A DNA stretch of 27,622 nucleotides from a virus: the IMG/VR virus record IMGVR_UViG_3300005918_000102, positions 1-27,622 of that record; one strand, written 5' to 3'. This document shows, in pieces, positions 7,550 through 15,923 of this stretch. Within the stretch, counting starts at the first letter, position 1. Every line of letters begins with the position of its first letter. The position numbers were made by a program, and so were the translations under genes. Under the pieces are notes generated by a model. The model worked only from the letters and a program-made list of their open reading frames with translations. It did no database searches and was not told the DNA's origin.

Positions 7550-8023
7550 TCAATCAATTGTTCGCTCTTGAATTTCCCAACGGATGTCAACTGCCCAGCA
7601 GTATACGTCACTCCTTAATTCGGGAACTATTTCTCCGGCCGTCGGCAACTGGCTATTTAAAGCCGTGCCGTTTACCTGCCGATTGGTTCTGTATTTAACT
7701 TGAAGCAGCTCGGCCATCGCGTCAACCTGGTTATATGATATCTCCGAATCGGCGATGCCCTGTTCCTCGTATAATCCAATAAAAAGATGAATGCTTGCCA
7801 GCCGTGTCGTGCGTATCGTGCTGTAGTTGTCTCGGTCCTGACTCATGATCGCCGCCTGAGTTATCTCGATTCCGAACGCCCGATTGCCATTGGCCGCGTC
7901 TTTGAATTTAGAGTCGAAGTCGTCCGGGTCGTCATACTGGACTTTTCGGGTGTAGACATTTACCACGCCCGCAACCGCCTCGGTCAGCGTTTTAATTTCC
8001 GCCGCTATCAGAGCCCAGGTCAT
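7550..8023 (-). CDS. Tail terminator-like protein (gpU-type position)
   Basis: This 157-residue protein has the size and layout of tail terminators: a helix at the start (WALIAAEIKTLTEAVAGV), then beta strands with a long polar loop, a helix (YNQVDAMAELLQVKYRT), and a final strand pair ending DVYCWAVDIRWEIQER. Tail terminators cap the tube and join it to the head connector. The gene lies between the HK97 gp10-like gene (ATGA overlap) and the tail tube gene, where lambda U-type genes are found. Sequence similarity to a named family could not be confirmed by eye. Confidence 0.65.
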   Translation of the reverse strand: MTWALIAAEIKTLTEAVAGVVNVYTRKVQYDDPDDFDSKFKDAANGNRAFGIEITQAAIMSQDRDNYSTIRTTRLASIHLFIGLYEEQGIADSEISYNQVDAMAELLQVKYRTNRQVNGTALNSQLPTAGEIVPELRSDVYCWAVDIRWEIQERTID

Positions 8024-8574
8024 GATTGGCTGTCCAGTCTGCGGTTGACCGCCCTGACCGCCTGATTCATCAGGCTCGACATCCGCTGCCTCATGTTATC
8101 TTTGTTCGATAAATAAGCGGTTGTCATAATCTTCAGGCCTTTGCGGGCCTGCTCGCCGCCCTGACTTTTTGCCTTCATCTTTCTTCCGATCAGGAATGCA
8201 ATCGTCCGGACTTCTTCTTCTGTTTCCGGGGCAATGATCCGGCGCACCCACTCGTCCAGAACTCCCGGAGGCGGCTGCTTGGTCGGCCAGCTTCCCCCGT
8301 GTTCAATTACAAGCGAATATTTCTGCACGTTATAGATCTTGATCCGTCTATCGCCGACCCGCCCCTCGACCGGGCTGATTCTGAATCCGCCAGCATAATT
8401 CCCGGTTACTCCGTGCGCCAAAAACTGCGCCATGTCCGAGCTCTTTGAATGGATTTCGCTGGCACTCATTATTAGCCAAAGAATTAGCACCCGGTCCAGA
8501 ACCTTGGGCATCGTCTTGTGGATGAAGCTCATCTGCTCGGTAACGTTTGAAAAATCTGCGTGCACTTGCACCAT
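8020..8574 (-). CDS. HK97 gp10-like head-tail / tail completion protein
   Basis: The 184-residue protein starts at ATG 8574, which overlaps the TGA of the previous gene (TGATG); the frame is open further upstream, but that part is low-complexity Arg/Gln sequence overlapping the connector gene and is rejected. The core resembles HK97 gp10-type proteins: HGVTGNYAGGFRISPVEG, then NVQKYSLVIEHGGSWP and PPPGVLDEWVRRII, followed by a helical segment (AFLIGRKMKAKSQGG). Such proteins act at the head-tail joint or tail completion. Position between connector and tail terminator fits. Confidence 0.7.
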   Translation of the reverse strand: MVQVHADFSNVTEQMSFIHKTMPKVLDRVLILWLIMSASEIHSKSSDMAQFLAHGVTGNYAGGFRISPVEGRVGDRRIKIYNVQKYSLVIEHGGSWPTKQPPPGVLDEWVRRIIAPETEEEVRTIAFLIGRKMKAKSQGGEQARKGLKIMTTAYLSNKDNMRQRMSSLMNQAVRAVNRRLDSQS

Positions 8575-9260
8575 CAGGTGTCGTCCCGTGGATGCAGCGG
8601 TCGTCTGTGCCGGGAATTGAATTCCGTATCGTAATCCGCGACTGCCGTTGCCGGTGCGATGTGGTCTTTGTTGCCAAATAACCGTTCGCCATATCTGCGC
8701 TCGTATTCTTTGGCGCTGTCTGCCAGACTGCGCCCGGGCGCGGTCCGGTCCACTTGGCTTGCCCGGCGGCTGTCGTTCGATTGGTGCGCGGCCTTTGCCG
8801 AGCCCGTCCTGCATGCGTTTGCGGCCGCCAGATTCAGGACCGCCAGATCGTGATATGCCGGGACGTCCGCGATGTCCGAAGTGTATTTCGTAAAATAAGA
8901 CACGAAGCGTTCGGTCTTTGACGGGGTGTTTCTTTGAAAGTAAATATTGACGATTCCCGTGGCTTCCTTGAAAACGCTCCAGTATTTTTTCATCAAGAAC
9001 GATTTGGGGTTCTCGCCTGCCGGGTATTCGATATCCAGCAGGGTGCTGAATCCGTAAGTGAATGCCGAGGGTACCGCGTAGACGTCCGTGCCGTTTCCTG
9101 TGACCGATTGATTGGCCTCGATCGGTATGTCTTGGCTGTATTGGTCTACCGCGTTCTTGATCGCGTCGTTGAGCGAATCTGTGGCGTCGTCAAGCGTGAT
9201 TCTCTGCTCTTGCAATAGGCGCGATACCTTGGTCCGGGCATCCGTCAGGCTGGAGCTCAT
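8574..9260 (-). CDS. Head-tail connector / adaptor protein
   Basis: The 228-residue protein opens with helices (SLTDARTKVSRLLQEQR, ATDSLNDAIKNAVDQYSQD) and continues with a beta segment (TDVYAVPSAFTYGFSTLLDIEYP) and further helices, ending in a Lys/Arg-rich tail with ADSAKEYERRYGERLFG. This helical adaptor-like layout and the place right before a gp10-like gene suggest the ring that binds under the portal (gp6/gp15-type). The C-terminal 40 residues are polar and probably disordered. I see no diagnostic motif, so the role is inferred from position and predicted structure. Confidence 0.6.
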   Translation of the reverse strand: MSSSLTDARTKVSRLLQEQRITLDDATDSLNDAIKNAVDQYSQDIPIEANQSVTGNGTDVYAVPSAFTYGFSTLLDIEYPAGENPKSFLMKKYWSVFKEATGIVNIYFQRNTPSKTERFVSYFTKYTSDIADVPAYHDLAVLNLAAANACRTGSAKAAHQSNDSRRASQVDRTAPGRSLADSAKEYERRYGERLFGNKDHIAPATAVADYDTEFNSRHRRPLHPRDDT

Positions 9261-9263
9261 GGT

Positions 9264-9620
9264 TTACTTCCCGGCCATAATTGCCGTGGATCCTGCACCG
9301 CCTGCAGCGTACTTTGTGCATTTCACCCGCACGGCCGCCCATGCGTTGTCCGCGAGCGAATACGCTGCCGCGTTATTGGCGTCCCGGGCGCTGCCCGCTA
9401 TGGTGGTCAGCAGCTTGGGGCTTCCCATGTCGTTTTCTGTAAGAGTCGCCACGGCTTCTACCGTGAATGTGATCTCATTATCGACCGCGCTCTCGAGTTT
9501 AAACCAGAATGTAATGTCGTCAATTCCTTCGACGGGTATCCAGTCTCCGCTCTCGACTTTGGTCGGCGTGAGCGCAACCAGTCCGCTGAACGGTCTGCCT
9601 GGGGTGCTGCGTACTGTCAT
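9264..9620 (-). CDS. Small beta-rich structural protein, possible head decoration
   Basis: This 118-residue protein, rich in Ala, Thr and Val, looks all-beta (ITFWFKLESAVDNEITFTVEAVA, AWAAVRVKCTKYAAGG, then STAIMAGK at the end). It has a good ribosome site (AGGAG) and follows the capsid gene after two terminator-like hairpins. Small beta proteins at this place are often capsid decoration proteins or minor structural proteins. No family was recognised, so this is a hypothetical structural protein by context. Confidence 0.6.
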   Translation of the reverse strand: MTVRSTPGRPFSGLVALTPTKVESGDWIPVEGIDDITFWFKLESAVDNEITFTVEAVATLTENDMGSPKLLTTIAGSARDANNAAAYSLADNAWAAVRVKCTKYAAGGAGSTAIMAGK

Positions 9621-9641
9621 GGTTTGTCTCCTGCTTTGTTT

Positions 9642-9684
9642 AAAAAAAGGCGGACGGAAGAGGCTTGCCGCGTCCTCTCCCGCC
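9642..9684 (-). terminator. Hairpin terminator after the capsid gene (distal)
   Basis: On the minus strand GGCGG and AGAGG pair with CCTCT and CCGCC around a 10-base loop (with a short internal bulge) and are followed directly by seven T (9648-9642). This is a classic intrinsic terminator layout. It lies in the 117-base gap between the capsid stop and the next gene and leads straight into that gene's ribosome site, so it would lower rather than abolish downstream expression. Confidence 0.65.
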
Positions 9685-9697
9685 CTATGCTCTGCTC

Positions 9698-9716
9698 AAA
9701 AACACCCTACCGGTGT
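9698..9716 (-). terminator. Hairpin terminator after the capsid gene (proximal)
   Basis: On the minus strand ACACC-GGTAG-GGTGT forms a 5-base-pair stem followed by a run of T (9702-9698). It lies 22 bases after the capsid stop codon and upstream of the stronger hairpin at 9642-9684. The short stem makes it the weaker of the pair. Confidence 0.45.
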
Positions 9717-9737
9717 GGGTGGGAAAAAAAGCGGAGC

Positions 9738-12665
9738 CTAAACAAGAGCCCCATAGAAAGTCCGGTAATCAGTTACCGCTCCGCCGTATTCATGGCGAGC
9801 CCGATACCGAATCTGGTCATTGGTAAACATCGCCCCGACGGTCGGAGCGTCCGCTGTCAGCAGCTGCGGTTTCTGCTTGCCCTGGACAAAGCCCAGTTCA
9901 ATGGTATCCCATTTGCGGGGATCCGCAACCAGATACCAGTTGTTTGTGTCGCTGCGCAGATAGGGGCACAGAAGGATTTCAGCCTTATTGTACTCCGTAT
10001 TGATGTCGTTATGCTCAGAGCCCGGGATAAACTTGGTCTTGAGAATAACTTCAGCAGCAGCTTCCAGGTCGATCGGCACAACCAGATACTTGGGCGTGAT
10101 CCCGAACACGTCGTGAGTGTCCAGATCCTGCTGGCCCCACATGGCAACCCGTCCGGCGCGGAACGTGGTATTTGAAAGCGCCGAGCTTCCGCCGTTGCCG
10201 TGCGCACCCGTATACAGGGCGGTGCCGTCATAGATATCCGTGTCGTTGATGGCGCTCGTGTAGCTCATCATAAGGTCGAACACGAAATAATTGAGGGTGC
10301 GGTTTGCCGCACGCCCCATCCGCGTGGTCAGCGTGGTGAACTTCCGAAGGTCATCGCTTATGATGGCCTCGCGGCTGATACCGATATAGTTCCCGCGCTT
10401 CGTCGGAGAATAGTTCCCCGTCTCTTCCGTCGGAGTATCGAACTCCGTATACGCGGCATTTTCAGCCACGGTATCCAGATTCTCGAATTCTCCCATCTGG
10501 ATGAAGTCCTGCTGCTTGAAGTCATTGATCGGGCGGACCTTCACAATTTTTTTCCACAGCGGATCGCCGGAATCATATTCCATTACCATATGCTTGGTCA
10601 TGGAATTCCCCAGCATGGTGGCAAAGTCCGAGACCGAAATGGCCTCGTGAAGCAGGCTCCGTCCGTACATGGTACGCGGCTGCCCGGTCACTTCGAGGTC
10701 GCCCGTGAACCTTTCATACAGATCCCGGATCCCCCGGAACCCGCTTTCGCGGATCGGCCGCAGGCTCTCCTCGCGGAGGTCGCCCTCGCCGGTAACGATC
10801 GGCACTTCGCAAACGATATCGAACACGTTCTGGAAATGCTCAACCTTCTTGGTCCGCTCGTCCTCGGTCACCTGCATCGGGATCAGCTCCCCGGGGACAT
10901 TGGCCGGGCGGTCGCCCTCGGCGATGCCGGCGGGAATCACGTCCCCGTAGACCTTCTCGAATTTGAGGATGCATTCACGCACATCCTTTTCCTCAAATTC
11001 GCTCGCCCCCTCGTACTTTTCACGCACGAGATTCTTGGCTTCCAGAGGCAGGCGGCTTTCACGGAGCAGACGGTCCACTTCGTTCTTGACATCGCGGAGC
11101 TGCATTTCCTGCAGCCGGGCAAGAACGTCCACGCCTTCAATAACCAGGCCGCCTTCCTGCCCGGTGATGTCCTTGATCTTTTCCGGCAGATTCGGCGCGT
11201 TTATCGTACCATCGTCTGCCGGTTTATTCGCGCCACCCGTGGCTTCAGCGAACATCGCTTTGAGCCGGGCTTCTCGATCCTTGTCTCTGTCCTCTTCCTG
11301 AAGTCCCTGAAGTTTCACGAGAACAGATTCTTTGTTCTCTTCATTCAGTTCCAGTTTGAAACGGTCATCCGTTTTGGCGGCGGCCGCCAGGATGGTCTTG
11401 GCCCTGTCCTCATCGGACACGCCCTCGAAAGTCATGCCTTCTGTGACGCCCGTGATCATTGCCACGAGGATCGCCTCAATAAGTCTCCATGCATTCATGC
11501 TACTGCTCCCAAAGAAAAATGATTCTACTAAAGAAAAAAAGCGTTTACTCTCAACTGGTTCTATGATTTCGCCCCCCGCGCTGGGGTGCGTTACTACGGT
11601 CACTTCGGCAAGGCTCGTTACATGCTGGACGTACCAGACCTTTTTCCCGTTCTTGGTTCCCTCTTCCAGCTCTCCTTTGCCGTCTATGGAAAGGCCGAAC
11701 GGTTTTTTGATCTTGAACTTCCATGCGGACATCAAGCTTTTTTTCATCCACTCTGCATCTTCGCTTACGCAGAGGTCGGCAAATAATTTTCCTTCTGTGA
11801 GCTCGGGGTTTTTGTACCACCCGACTACGTTCTTGGGAAATCCCTCCGGTATAGCGGCACGCATAGTCGGAGAAATGTGGTTGAAGAACTCCTTAATATC
11901 AGTCATATCATAGGCCATGCATTTGATCGGTTCGCCTGCTTCATCGGCCTCTTTTACTATTTTGAACATGTCGTCCATTGACGCATCGGTATATATGGTG
12001 TCGTTATGGCTCTGCCCTTTTTCGATCAGAACCACCCGCCAGATATCTCCCGACGGATCCGGCTGCGCCTCGCAAAGCTCGAGCGGGAAATACCCTTTTG
12101 ATTCTTTGGCCATCAGCTCCAGCTGCTGGCCGTCGACTTGCTGGCCCCATTGGATATCTGATTTCCACATGGTGACCAGCCCGAGGTATTCGCTCTGCAG
12201 CTTCGGCGCCATTTTCATCTGCTTCATCAGCTCCAGGGTTTCTTCGGTATCGAATCCGGTTTTGACGATCTTCGCGGCGTCGGACTTGCTCAGGCCATAG
12301 TCCTTTACGAGCAGGGTCTTGAGCATTTTTTCAATGCCGCCCTCGACGTCTCCGGCCTCTTCTTTTATCTTGAGGAAATCGATTGCTTCTTTTGTCTGGC
12401 CAATCATTTTCCCTCCGCATGACGGGCACGCGGTTTCGACGCACGGCGTTCCCTTTTCATGCGCTGCCGTTGCTCCACAGGTAATGCATACGCAGGTATC
12501 GACACCGCCATCATTCTGTTTGGGCCCGCCGACTCCCTGGCCTTGACCGGCAACCTCTTCTATGCGCTTTGCCTTCTCGGCCTCTGCCTTTGTGGCATAG
12601 CTTCCGAGGGTTTTTCCTGATTCGCTTAACACACAAAATTTGCCGCCGATTTTCTTGATATGCAT
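9738..12665 (-). CDS. Fused prohead protease - scaffold - major capsid protein (gpT-like)
   Basis: This 975-residue protein starts at ATG 12665, overlapping the previous TGA (TGATG), with GGAG 10 bases upstream. Domains in order: a short KFCVLSESGKTLGSYATKAE segment common at the start of phage proteases (about 4-34); a zinc ribbon (CxxC...CxxC at 60/63 and 80/83); a protease domain (about 180-370) with candidate catalytic Ser 326 in FGLSIDG and the downstream pattern HVTSLAEVTVVTHPSAGG; a charged coiled-coil scaffold region (about 430-600); and a Mu gpT-like capsid domain (about 640-975) ending DQIRYRARHEYGG. The protease should remove the scaffold during head maturation. The catalytic His is unclear; His 263 is a candidate. 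An internal start at 11498 could make the scaffold-capsid part alone. Two hairpins follow the stop. Confidence 0.87.
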   Translation of the reverse strand: MHIKKIGGKFCVLSESGKTLGSYATKAEAEKAKRIEEVAGQGQGVGGPKQNDGGVDTCVCITCGATAAHEKGTPCVETACPSCGGKMIGQTKEAIDFLKIKEEAGDVEGGIEKMLKTLLVKDYGLSKSDAAKIVKTGFDTEETLELMKQMKMAPKLQSEYLGLVTMWKSDIQWGQQVDGQQLELMAKESKGYFPLELCEAQPDPSGDIWRVVLIEKGQSHNDTIYTDASMDDMFKIVKEADEAGEPIKCMAYDMTDIKEFFNHISPTMRAAIPEGFPKNVVGWYKNPELTEGKLFADLCVSEDAEWMKKSLMSAWKFKIKKPFGLSIDGKGELEEGTKNGKKVWYVQHVTSLAEVTVVTHPSAGGEIIEPVESKRFFSLVESFFFGSSSMNAWRLIEAILVAMITGVTEGMTFEGVSDEDRAKTILAAAAKTDDRFKLELNEENKESVLVKLQGLQEEDRDKDREARLKAMFAEATGGANKPADDGTINAPNLPEKIKDITGQEGGLVIEGVDVLARLQEMQLRDVKNEVDRLLRESRLPLEAKNLVREKYEGASEFEEKDVRECILKFEKVYGDVIPAGIAEGDRPANVPGELIPMQVTEDERTKKVEHFQNVFDIVCEVPIVTGEGDLREESLRPIRESGFRGIRDLYERFTGDLEVTGQPRTMYGRSLLHEAISVSDFATMLGNSMTKHMVMEYDSGDPLWKKIVKVRPINDFKQQDFIQMGEFENLDTVAENAAYTEFDTPTEETGNYSPTKRGNYIGISREAIISDDLRKFTTLTTRMGRAANRTLNYFVFDLMMSYTSAINDTDIYDGTALYTGAHGNGGSSALSNTTFRAGRVAMWGQQDLDTHDVFGITPKYLVVPIDLEAAAEVILKTKFIPGSEHNDINTEYNKAEILLCPYLRSDTNNWYLVADPRKWDTIELGFVQGKQKPQLLTADAPTVGAMFTNDQIRYRARHEYGGAVTDYRTFYGALV
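11496..11510 (-). promoter_or_regulatory. Internal ribosome binding site and ATG for scaffold-capsid product
   Basis: Within the protease-capsid ORF, GGGAG (11510-11506) lies 7 bases before an in-frame ATG (11498-11496; residue 390 of the full protein). Translation from here would give about 586 residues, starting MNAWRLIEAILVAMITG, and lacking the protease. The break falls at the linker between protease and scaffold domains. Lambda makes its scaffold Nu3 from an internal in-frame start in the protease gene C in the same way. Confidence 0.45.
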
Positions 12666-13222
12666 CAGATAATTTCTCCTCGCTTCCACGTCCACTTCGG
12701 ACCGTAGATGCAATAGATTGTGATCGTGACCGCCGTCAGTTTCATGCGCGAGATTTCGCGCTTGGCGATCGTCCGCGGATCCTTGGGCTTCATCCAGAAC
12801 CGGCGGCCGCCGCCCTTGCCGGGCGAGGCGGCTTTTGCCAGATTTTTCTTATGCCCGATATCGTCCCACTTGTCAAGCATCGATTTCCCGGCCGTGACTT
12901 CCGGCAGCTCCAGCTGCTCGGGCTCCGGTTCAGGTTCCGGCTTGATTTTCGTGGAATCGAATTCGCTATAGAGTTGGAGCAGCTCCGTTTGGTCCATAGA
13001 TTCCAGGTCGTCAGTTATCCCCATCCCCCGCATCTGATCGATAAATGCAGGCTTCGAAACATTCAGCGTCCACTCTTCCACGGCGGGCGCGGGGTTTTTC
13101 TTGATCGTGGTCTGGCATCTCTGGCAAAATTCCCCATCGGGCAGCGCATTACGGGTGCACTGATTTCCGCTCGCTTCAAAAATGCGTTTGCATTTCCGTT
13201 TTTCCTCTTTCTTCTTAGCCAT
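12665..13222 (-). CDS. Cys-rich hypothetical head-region protein
   Basis: The 185-residue protein begins with a Lys-rich segment and four Cys (residues 11, 22, 33, 36; CKRIF, QCTRN, FCQRC) that may form a small zinc site. An acidic Pro-Glu repeat (PEPEPEPE, about 96-103) follows, then MLDKWDDIGHKK and a Gly/Lys-rich basic stretch (PGKGGGRRFWMKPKDPRTIAKREISR). It is encoded between the MuF-like gene and the protease-capsid fusion with a strong ribosome site (GGAGG) and overlaps the fusion start. No known family recognised; mixed basic and acidic low-complexity sequence suggests a minor virion or assembly protein. Confidence 0.7.
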   Translation of the reverse strand: MAKKKEEKRKCKRIFEASGNQCTRNALPDGEFCQRCQTTIKKNPAPAVEEWTLNVSKPAFIDQMRGMGITDDLESMDQTELLQLYSEFDSTKIKPEPEPEPEQLELPEVTAGKSMLDKWDDIGHKKNLAKAASPGKGGGRRFWMKPKDPRTIAKREISRMKLTAVTITIYCIYGPKWTWKRGEII

Positions 13223-13237
13223 CGTATTTTCCTCCGG

Positions 13238-14182
13238 TCAACAGTTTGCGGCAAGGAGGTCGTTCTCCGCGAACGAATCCTCAGTATTAAAATATGGATT
13301 ACTGGCAAGGTCAATCTCGCTCGGCATTTTTAGGCTGTGCGTACATCCGCAATGAATCACTTCGCCAGCGTCTGCGTCCGGATCCCCCGGGTACAGTAGC
13401 AGCGCTTTGGTTTCCGGGTTTTCAAAAGCGTCGCCCATCGCCACGCTCGTTCCGTCCAGCATCACGTGCCCGGGCCTGGGTGTCTGTCCGGCTCCGAACA
13501 TCATTCCGTGATGCCATGTCTTTTCCGCCCCGGGTATAATTTGGGCGACCTGAAGTGATTGCAGGTGCAAAGCAAAGTTATTTATTTTCATGGTCTCGGT
13601 TCTGAAGATTCTCCACGCGGCCGAGTTGACGTTCCGGATTCCCCCGGCCTGTCCCTCCAGCGTCCCGCGCATAATCTTGCTGATCTTAACTATCGCGTCC
13701 GGGGCTCCCGTCTGCTGGATCATCGCCAGCTTTACCAGCTCATAAATCTCGGCCGCTGCCTCCTCTGTTACGCTCACGATCTGCGTCAGGCTCAAATCGA
13801 ATACGGCGCTTGTGAACGGGTCCATAAATACGGGGTTGAAATACGAGGCCGTCTGTGCGGTTGCAAATCTCACGTTATTGGTAAATGGTAGCAATACGTT
13901 TCGAACGCCCGCCTGTGCGCTCTGGTCCAGCGACGGGCCCAGCAGCTGTGCGTATTCCATGTTGAAATTCAGCAGAACCTTGTCCAGCTCGTCCCGGACT
14001 CGTCCGAAGTCCCGGTTTTTCCACGTGCTGGCCGGCAGCCTGTGCAGGGCGGCCGTCATATTGTCGCTGGCCGTCATAAGCAGCGCCTTGACTTGGTCGC
14101 TGTATCCGCGCAGAACGAATTCCGCGTCCTGCATCAGGGCGTTGACTTCCGCCATATAGGCTGCCTGTCTTTTGCTGGCCAT
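13238..14182 (-). CDS. MuF-like minor head protein (SPP1 gp7 / Mu F type)
   Basis: The 314-residue protein has helical N-terminal and middle regions and a C-terminal MuF signature: FRTETMKINNFALHLQ, then RPGHVMLDGTSVAMGDAF followed by LLLYPGDPDADAGEVIHCGC. MuF proteins associate with the portal and are injected or stabilise it. It starts on the portal stop (TAATG overlap). The conserved order portal, MuF, protease/capsid supports the call. Confidence 0.87.
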   Translation of the reverse strand: MASKRQAAYMAEVNALMQDAEFVLRGYSDQVKALLMTASDNMTAALHRLPASTWKNRDFGRVRDELDKVLLNFNMEYAQLLGPSLDQSAQAGVRNVLLPFTNNVRFATAQTASYFNPVFMDPFTSAVFDLSLTQIVSVTEEAAAEIYELVKLAMIQQTGAPDAIVKISKIMRGTLEGQAGGIRNVNSAAWRIFRTETMKINNFALHLQSLQVAQIIPGAEKTWHHGMMFGAGQTPRPGHVMLDGTSVAMGDAFENPETKALLLYPGDPDADAGEVIHCGCTHSLKMPSEIDLASNPYFNTEDSFAENDLLAANC

Positions 14183-15783
14183 TAGTCGTCTGCCTTCTGT
14201 TCGGCTTCGGGTTTGACTTTGCCAGCCGGTTCATTCTTAGCCGGTGCGCCCTTGCCGTCCTTGCCTTTCATCTCGAGCTTCAGCTGCTCGAGTTTGTCCA
14301 GCAGGTCCATGCCCTTTTTTAGTCCGAATTCATTATCCTGTCCGGGGGTTTCCGTGGATTCCGTCAGGTTCAATCCGTATTCGTTTGCGATTTTAACAAA
14401 TGAGGTTTTGGCGCTCTCGGGATCCACGCCGATCTGCTGCACGCCCATGACCAGAGCTTCCGCCAGTTTGCCCAGCACCTCGGCTGTCAGTTTGCGGTCG
14501 ACTCCGCTGACGCTCGGCAGTTCCCAATGGATTGCCTGTGTCATTTTGTATACATCGTCCTCGCTTGCGTTCGGCAGATATTGTTCTATCTGATAACGGG
14601 TCCGGTCCTCTAATATCATTTTGACCTGGCCCTGCTTGCGGATCAGCCGCTTCTCGATCGGCTGGCTTTGTTCCCGGGCGGTTGCTCGATTTGTGTTGTC
14701 GCCCGACACCACCCAGTGCTCGGGAATCCCGGCACCGGCAAGTGAAAATCGGGTGATCGTCCGGATGAAGGTTTCCGTGTCTGTCGACTTCAGGTCGGGC
14801 GTCATAAATTCCGCCTCAACGCGGTCGTTGCATACGAACACGGAGCTCACCCGGGGATCCGGCGGCGTGTATCTGGATACCTCTTCTTTGCTCGATCCCT
14901 TGAGTGTGATTTTCATAATGAAATGGTAAAGCAGCAGGCTTCGTTCTGCCACCTGAAATATGAATTGGTCCATCAGGTCCAGCGCATCCAGCATCGGCAT
15001 CAGCTCGCTGTAGCCGCGATTCTGCGACGGCAGCCGGTTGATCTGCCACAGGAAACACGGGGCAATATATTTGTTGCCTTCCATGCCCTTGCCTGATATC
15101 TGATCTGTTGAAACCCCCAGCCGTCCGTCGATGTCCTGCATCACTCCGTAGACGTAGCTTTCGTCCGAATAATCTTTGCTCTGCGGATCTGTATAAACCC
15201 GCCAGAAGCGTTTCTGATTCTCTGGGTTTCGATCGATGTTTGTCACCAGCCGGGGATCCACATGCCCGAACTTTACAACCCGGCTTTTCGTGGTCTCCGC
15301 CACCGGCTCTATCTTTTCGCCCAGCAGATTCAGTTCCTTGATTTCGGCTTCCAAATTACGGTTGAAGTTGTTGTCGTAATCGTGGACCATCCGCGTGATA
15401 ATCGGCTCGAGCGTCGCCTCGTATTCCTTGTCGATATGATACTTGATTTCGTCGCCCAATGCGAAGTCGGTCATCATCTCAATAATGCGTTTGGCGTATG
15501 GGTTGATGCTGAAGATTTCCACGCACTGTTTTTGTATCGTGCGCTTGTCCGTCAGGTTCATATCGAACCGGCCGGCATTGGCTTCGTGGTATCCGTCGCC
15601 GTCCTCGACGCCGTCGCTGAAATGGTATGCTGCTTCGTGCACGTCCGCCAGTCGCCGGGCGTATACGCCGCTTATCTTTTTGATGTCCTCGATTTGTGCC
15701 TGGGCGGTTTCCAGCTGGTACTGTTGTTCCTGAAGTAGCTGGTCGTATTCGCGGAGTTTCTTGGTTGTGGTCAGTCCGAGCAT
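14182..15783 (-). CDS. Portal protein
   Basis: This 533-residue protein has a coiled N-terminal helix (EYDQLLQEQQYQLETAQAQIE), the portal-type core INPYAKRIIEMMTDFALGDE, VDPRLVTNIDRNPENQKRFW, and the helical stem region SELMPMLDALDLMDQF, followed by a conserved MKITLKGSSKEE. The C-terminal end is rich in Lys/Pro/Ala (residues about 500-533) and probably disordered. The portal forms the dodecameric vertex through which terminase packages DNA. AGGGGG lies 7 bases before the ATG. It is the first gene of the head operon, after a 206-base gap that holds predicted promoters. Confidence 0.87.
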   Translation of the reverse strand: MLGLTTTKKLREYDQLLQEQQYQLETAQAQIEDIKKISGVYARRLADVHEAAYHFSDGVEDGDGYHEANAGRFDMNLTDKRTIQKQCVEIFSINPYAKRIIEMMTDFALGDEIKYHIDKEYEATLEPIITRMVHDYDNNFNRNLEAEIKELNLLGEKIEPVAETTKSRVVKFGHVDPRLVTNIDRNPENQKRFWRVYTDPQSKDYSDESYVYGVMQDIDGRLGVSTDQISGKGMEGNKYIAPCFLWQINRLPSQNRGYSELMPMLDALDLMDQFIFQVAERSLLLYHFIMKITLKGSSKEEVSRYTPPDPRVSSVFVCNDRVEAEFMTPDLKSTDTETFIRTITRFSLAGAGIPEHWVVSGDNTNRATAREQSQPIEKRLIRKQGQVKMILEDRTRYQIEQYLPNASEDDVYKMTQAIHWELPSVSGVDRKLTAEVLGKLAEALVMGVQQIGVDPESAKTSFVKIANEYGLNLTESTETPGQDNEFGLKKGMDLLDKLEQLKLEMKGKDGKGAPAKNEPAGKVKPEAEQKADD

Positions 15784-15818
15784 CCGAGCCCCCTATTAGG
15801 TGTTTGCTTTCGTAGGGT

Positions 15819-15846
15819 ATTGTGACACGGATTTTATGCCTGTCAA
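15819..15846 (-). promoter_or_regulatory. Putative promoter P2 before portal
   Basis: On the minus strand a perfect TTGACA (15846-15841) is followed after 16 bases by CACAAT (15824-15819, 4/6 to the -10). Predicted start near 15812, about 29 bases upstream of the portal ATG. The perfect -35 and short spacer make it a plausible constitutive sigma70-type promoter. Confidence 0.45.
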
Positions 15847-15923
15847 AGCCTGGTTTTCGATAGGTGCACTTGTTACAACCGGCGGTGTGCCGGGCTTTTG
15901 CGTTCTTTTCGGGGAGGTTTTCC

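Noticed and set aside
8575-8814. Longer upstream start for the gp10-like gene
   Set aside because: Added residues are Arg/Gln-rich shadow of the connector gene; ATG 8574 overlaps the connector stop.
10200-11522. Plus-strand open frame of 440 codons
   Set aside because: Lies antisense inside the protease-capsid fusion, which has clear domains; codon third-position pattern of the real gene creates the shadow. His/Arg/Phe-rich sequence without recognisable motif.
12666-12713. Longer upstream start for the protease-capsid fusion
   Set aside because: Overlaps the preceding gene; the ATG at 12665 has a TGATG overlap, a GGAG site, and begins the conserved KIGGKFCVLSESGK segment.
15879-15893. Small GC hairpin CCGGC-loop-GCCGG in the portal leader
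   Set aside because: Only 5 base pairs and no T run in the minus direction; insufficient for a terminator call, although it could be structural in the P1 leader.
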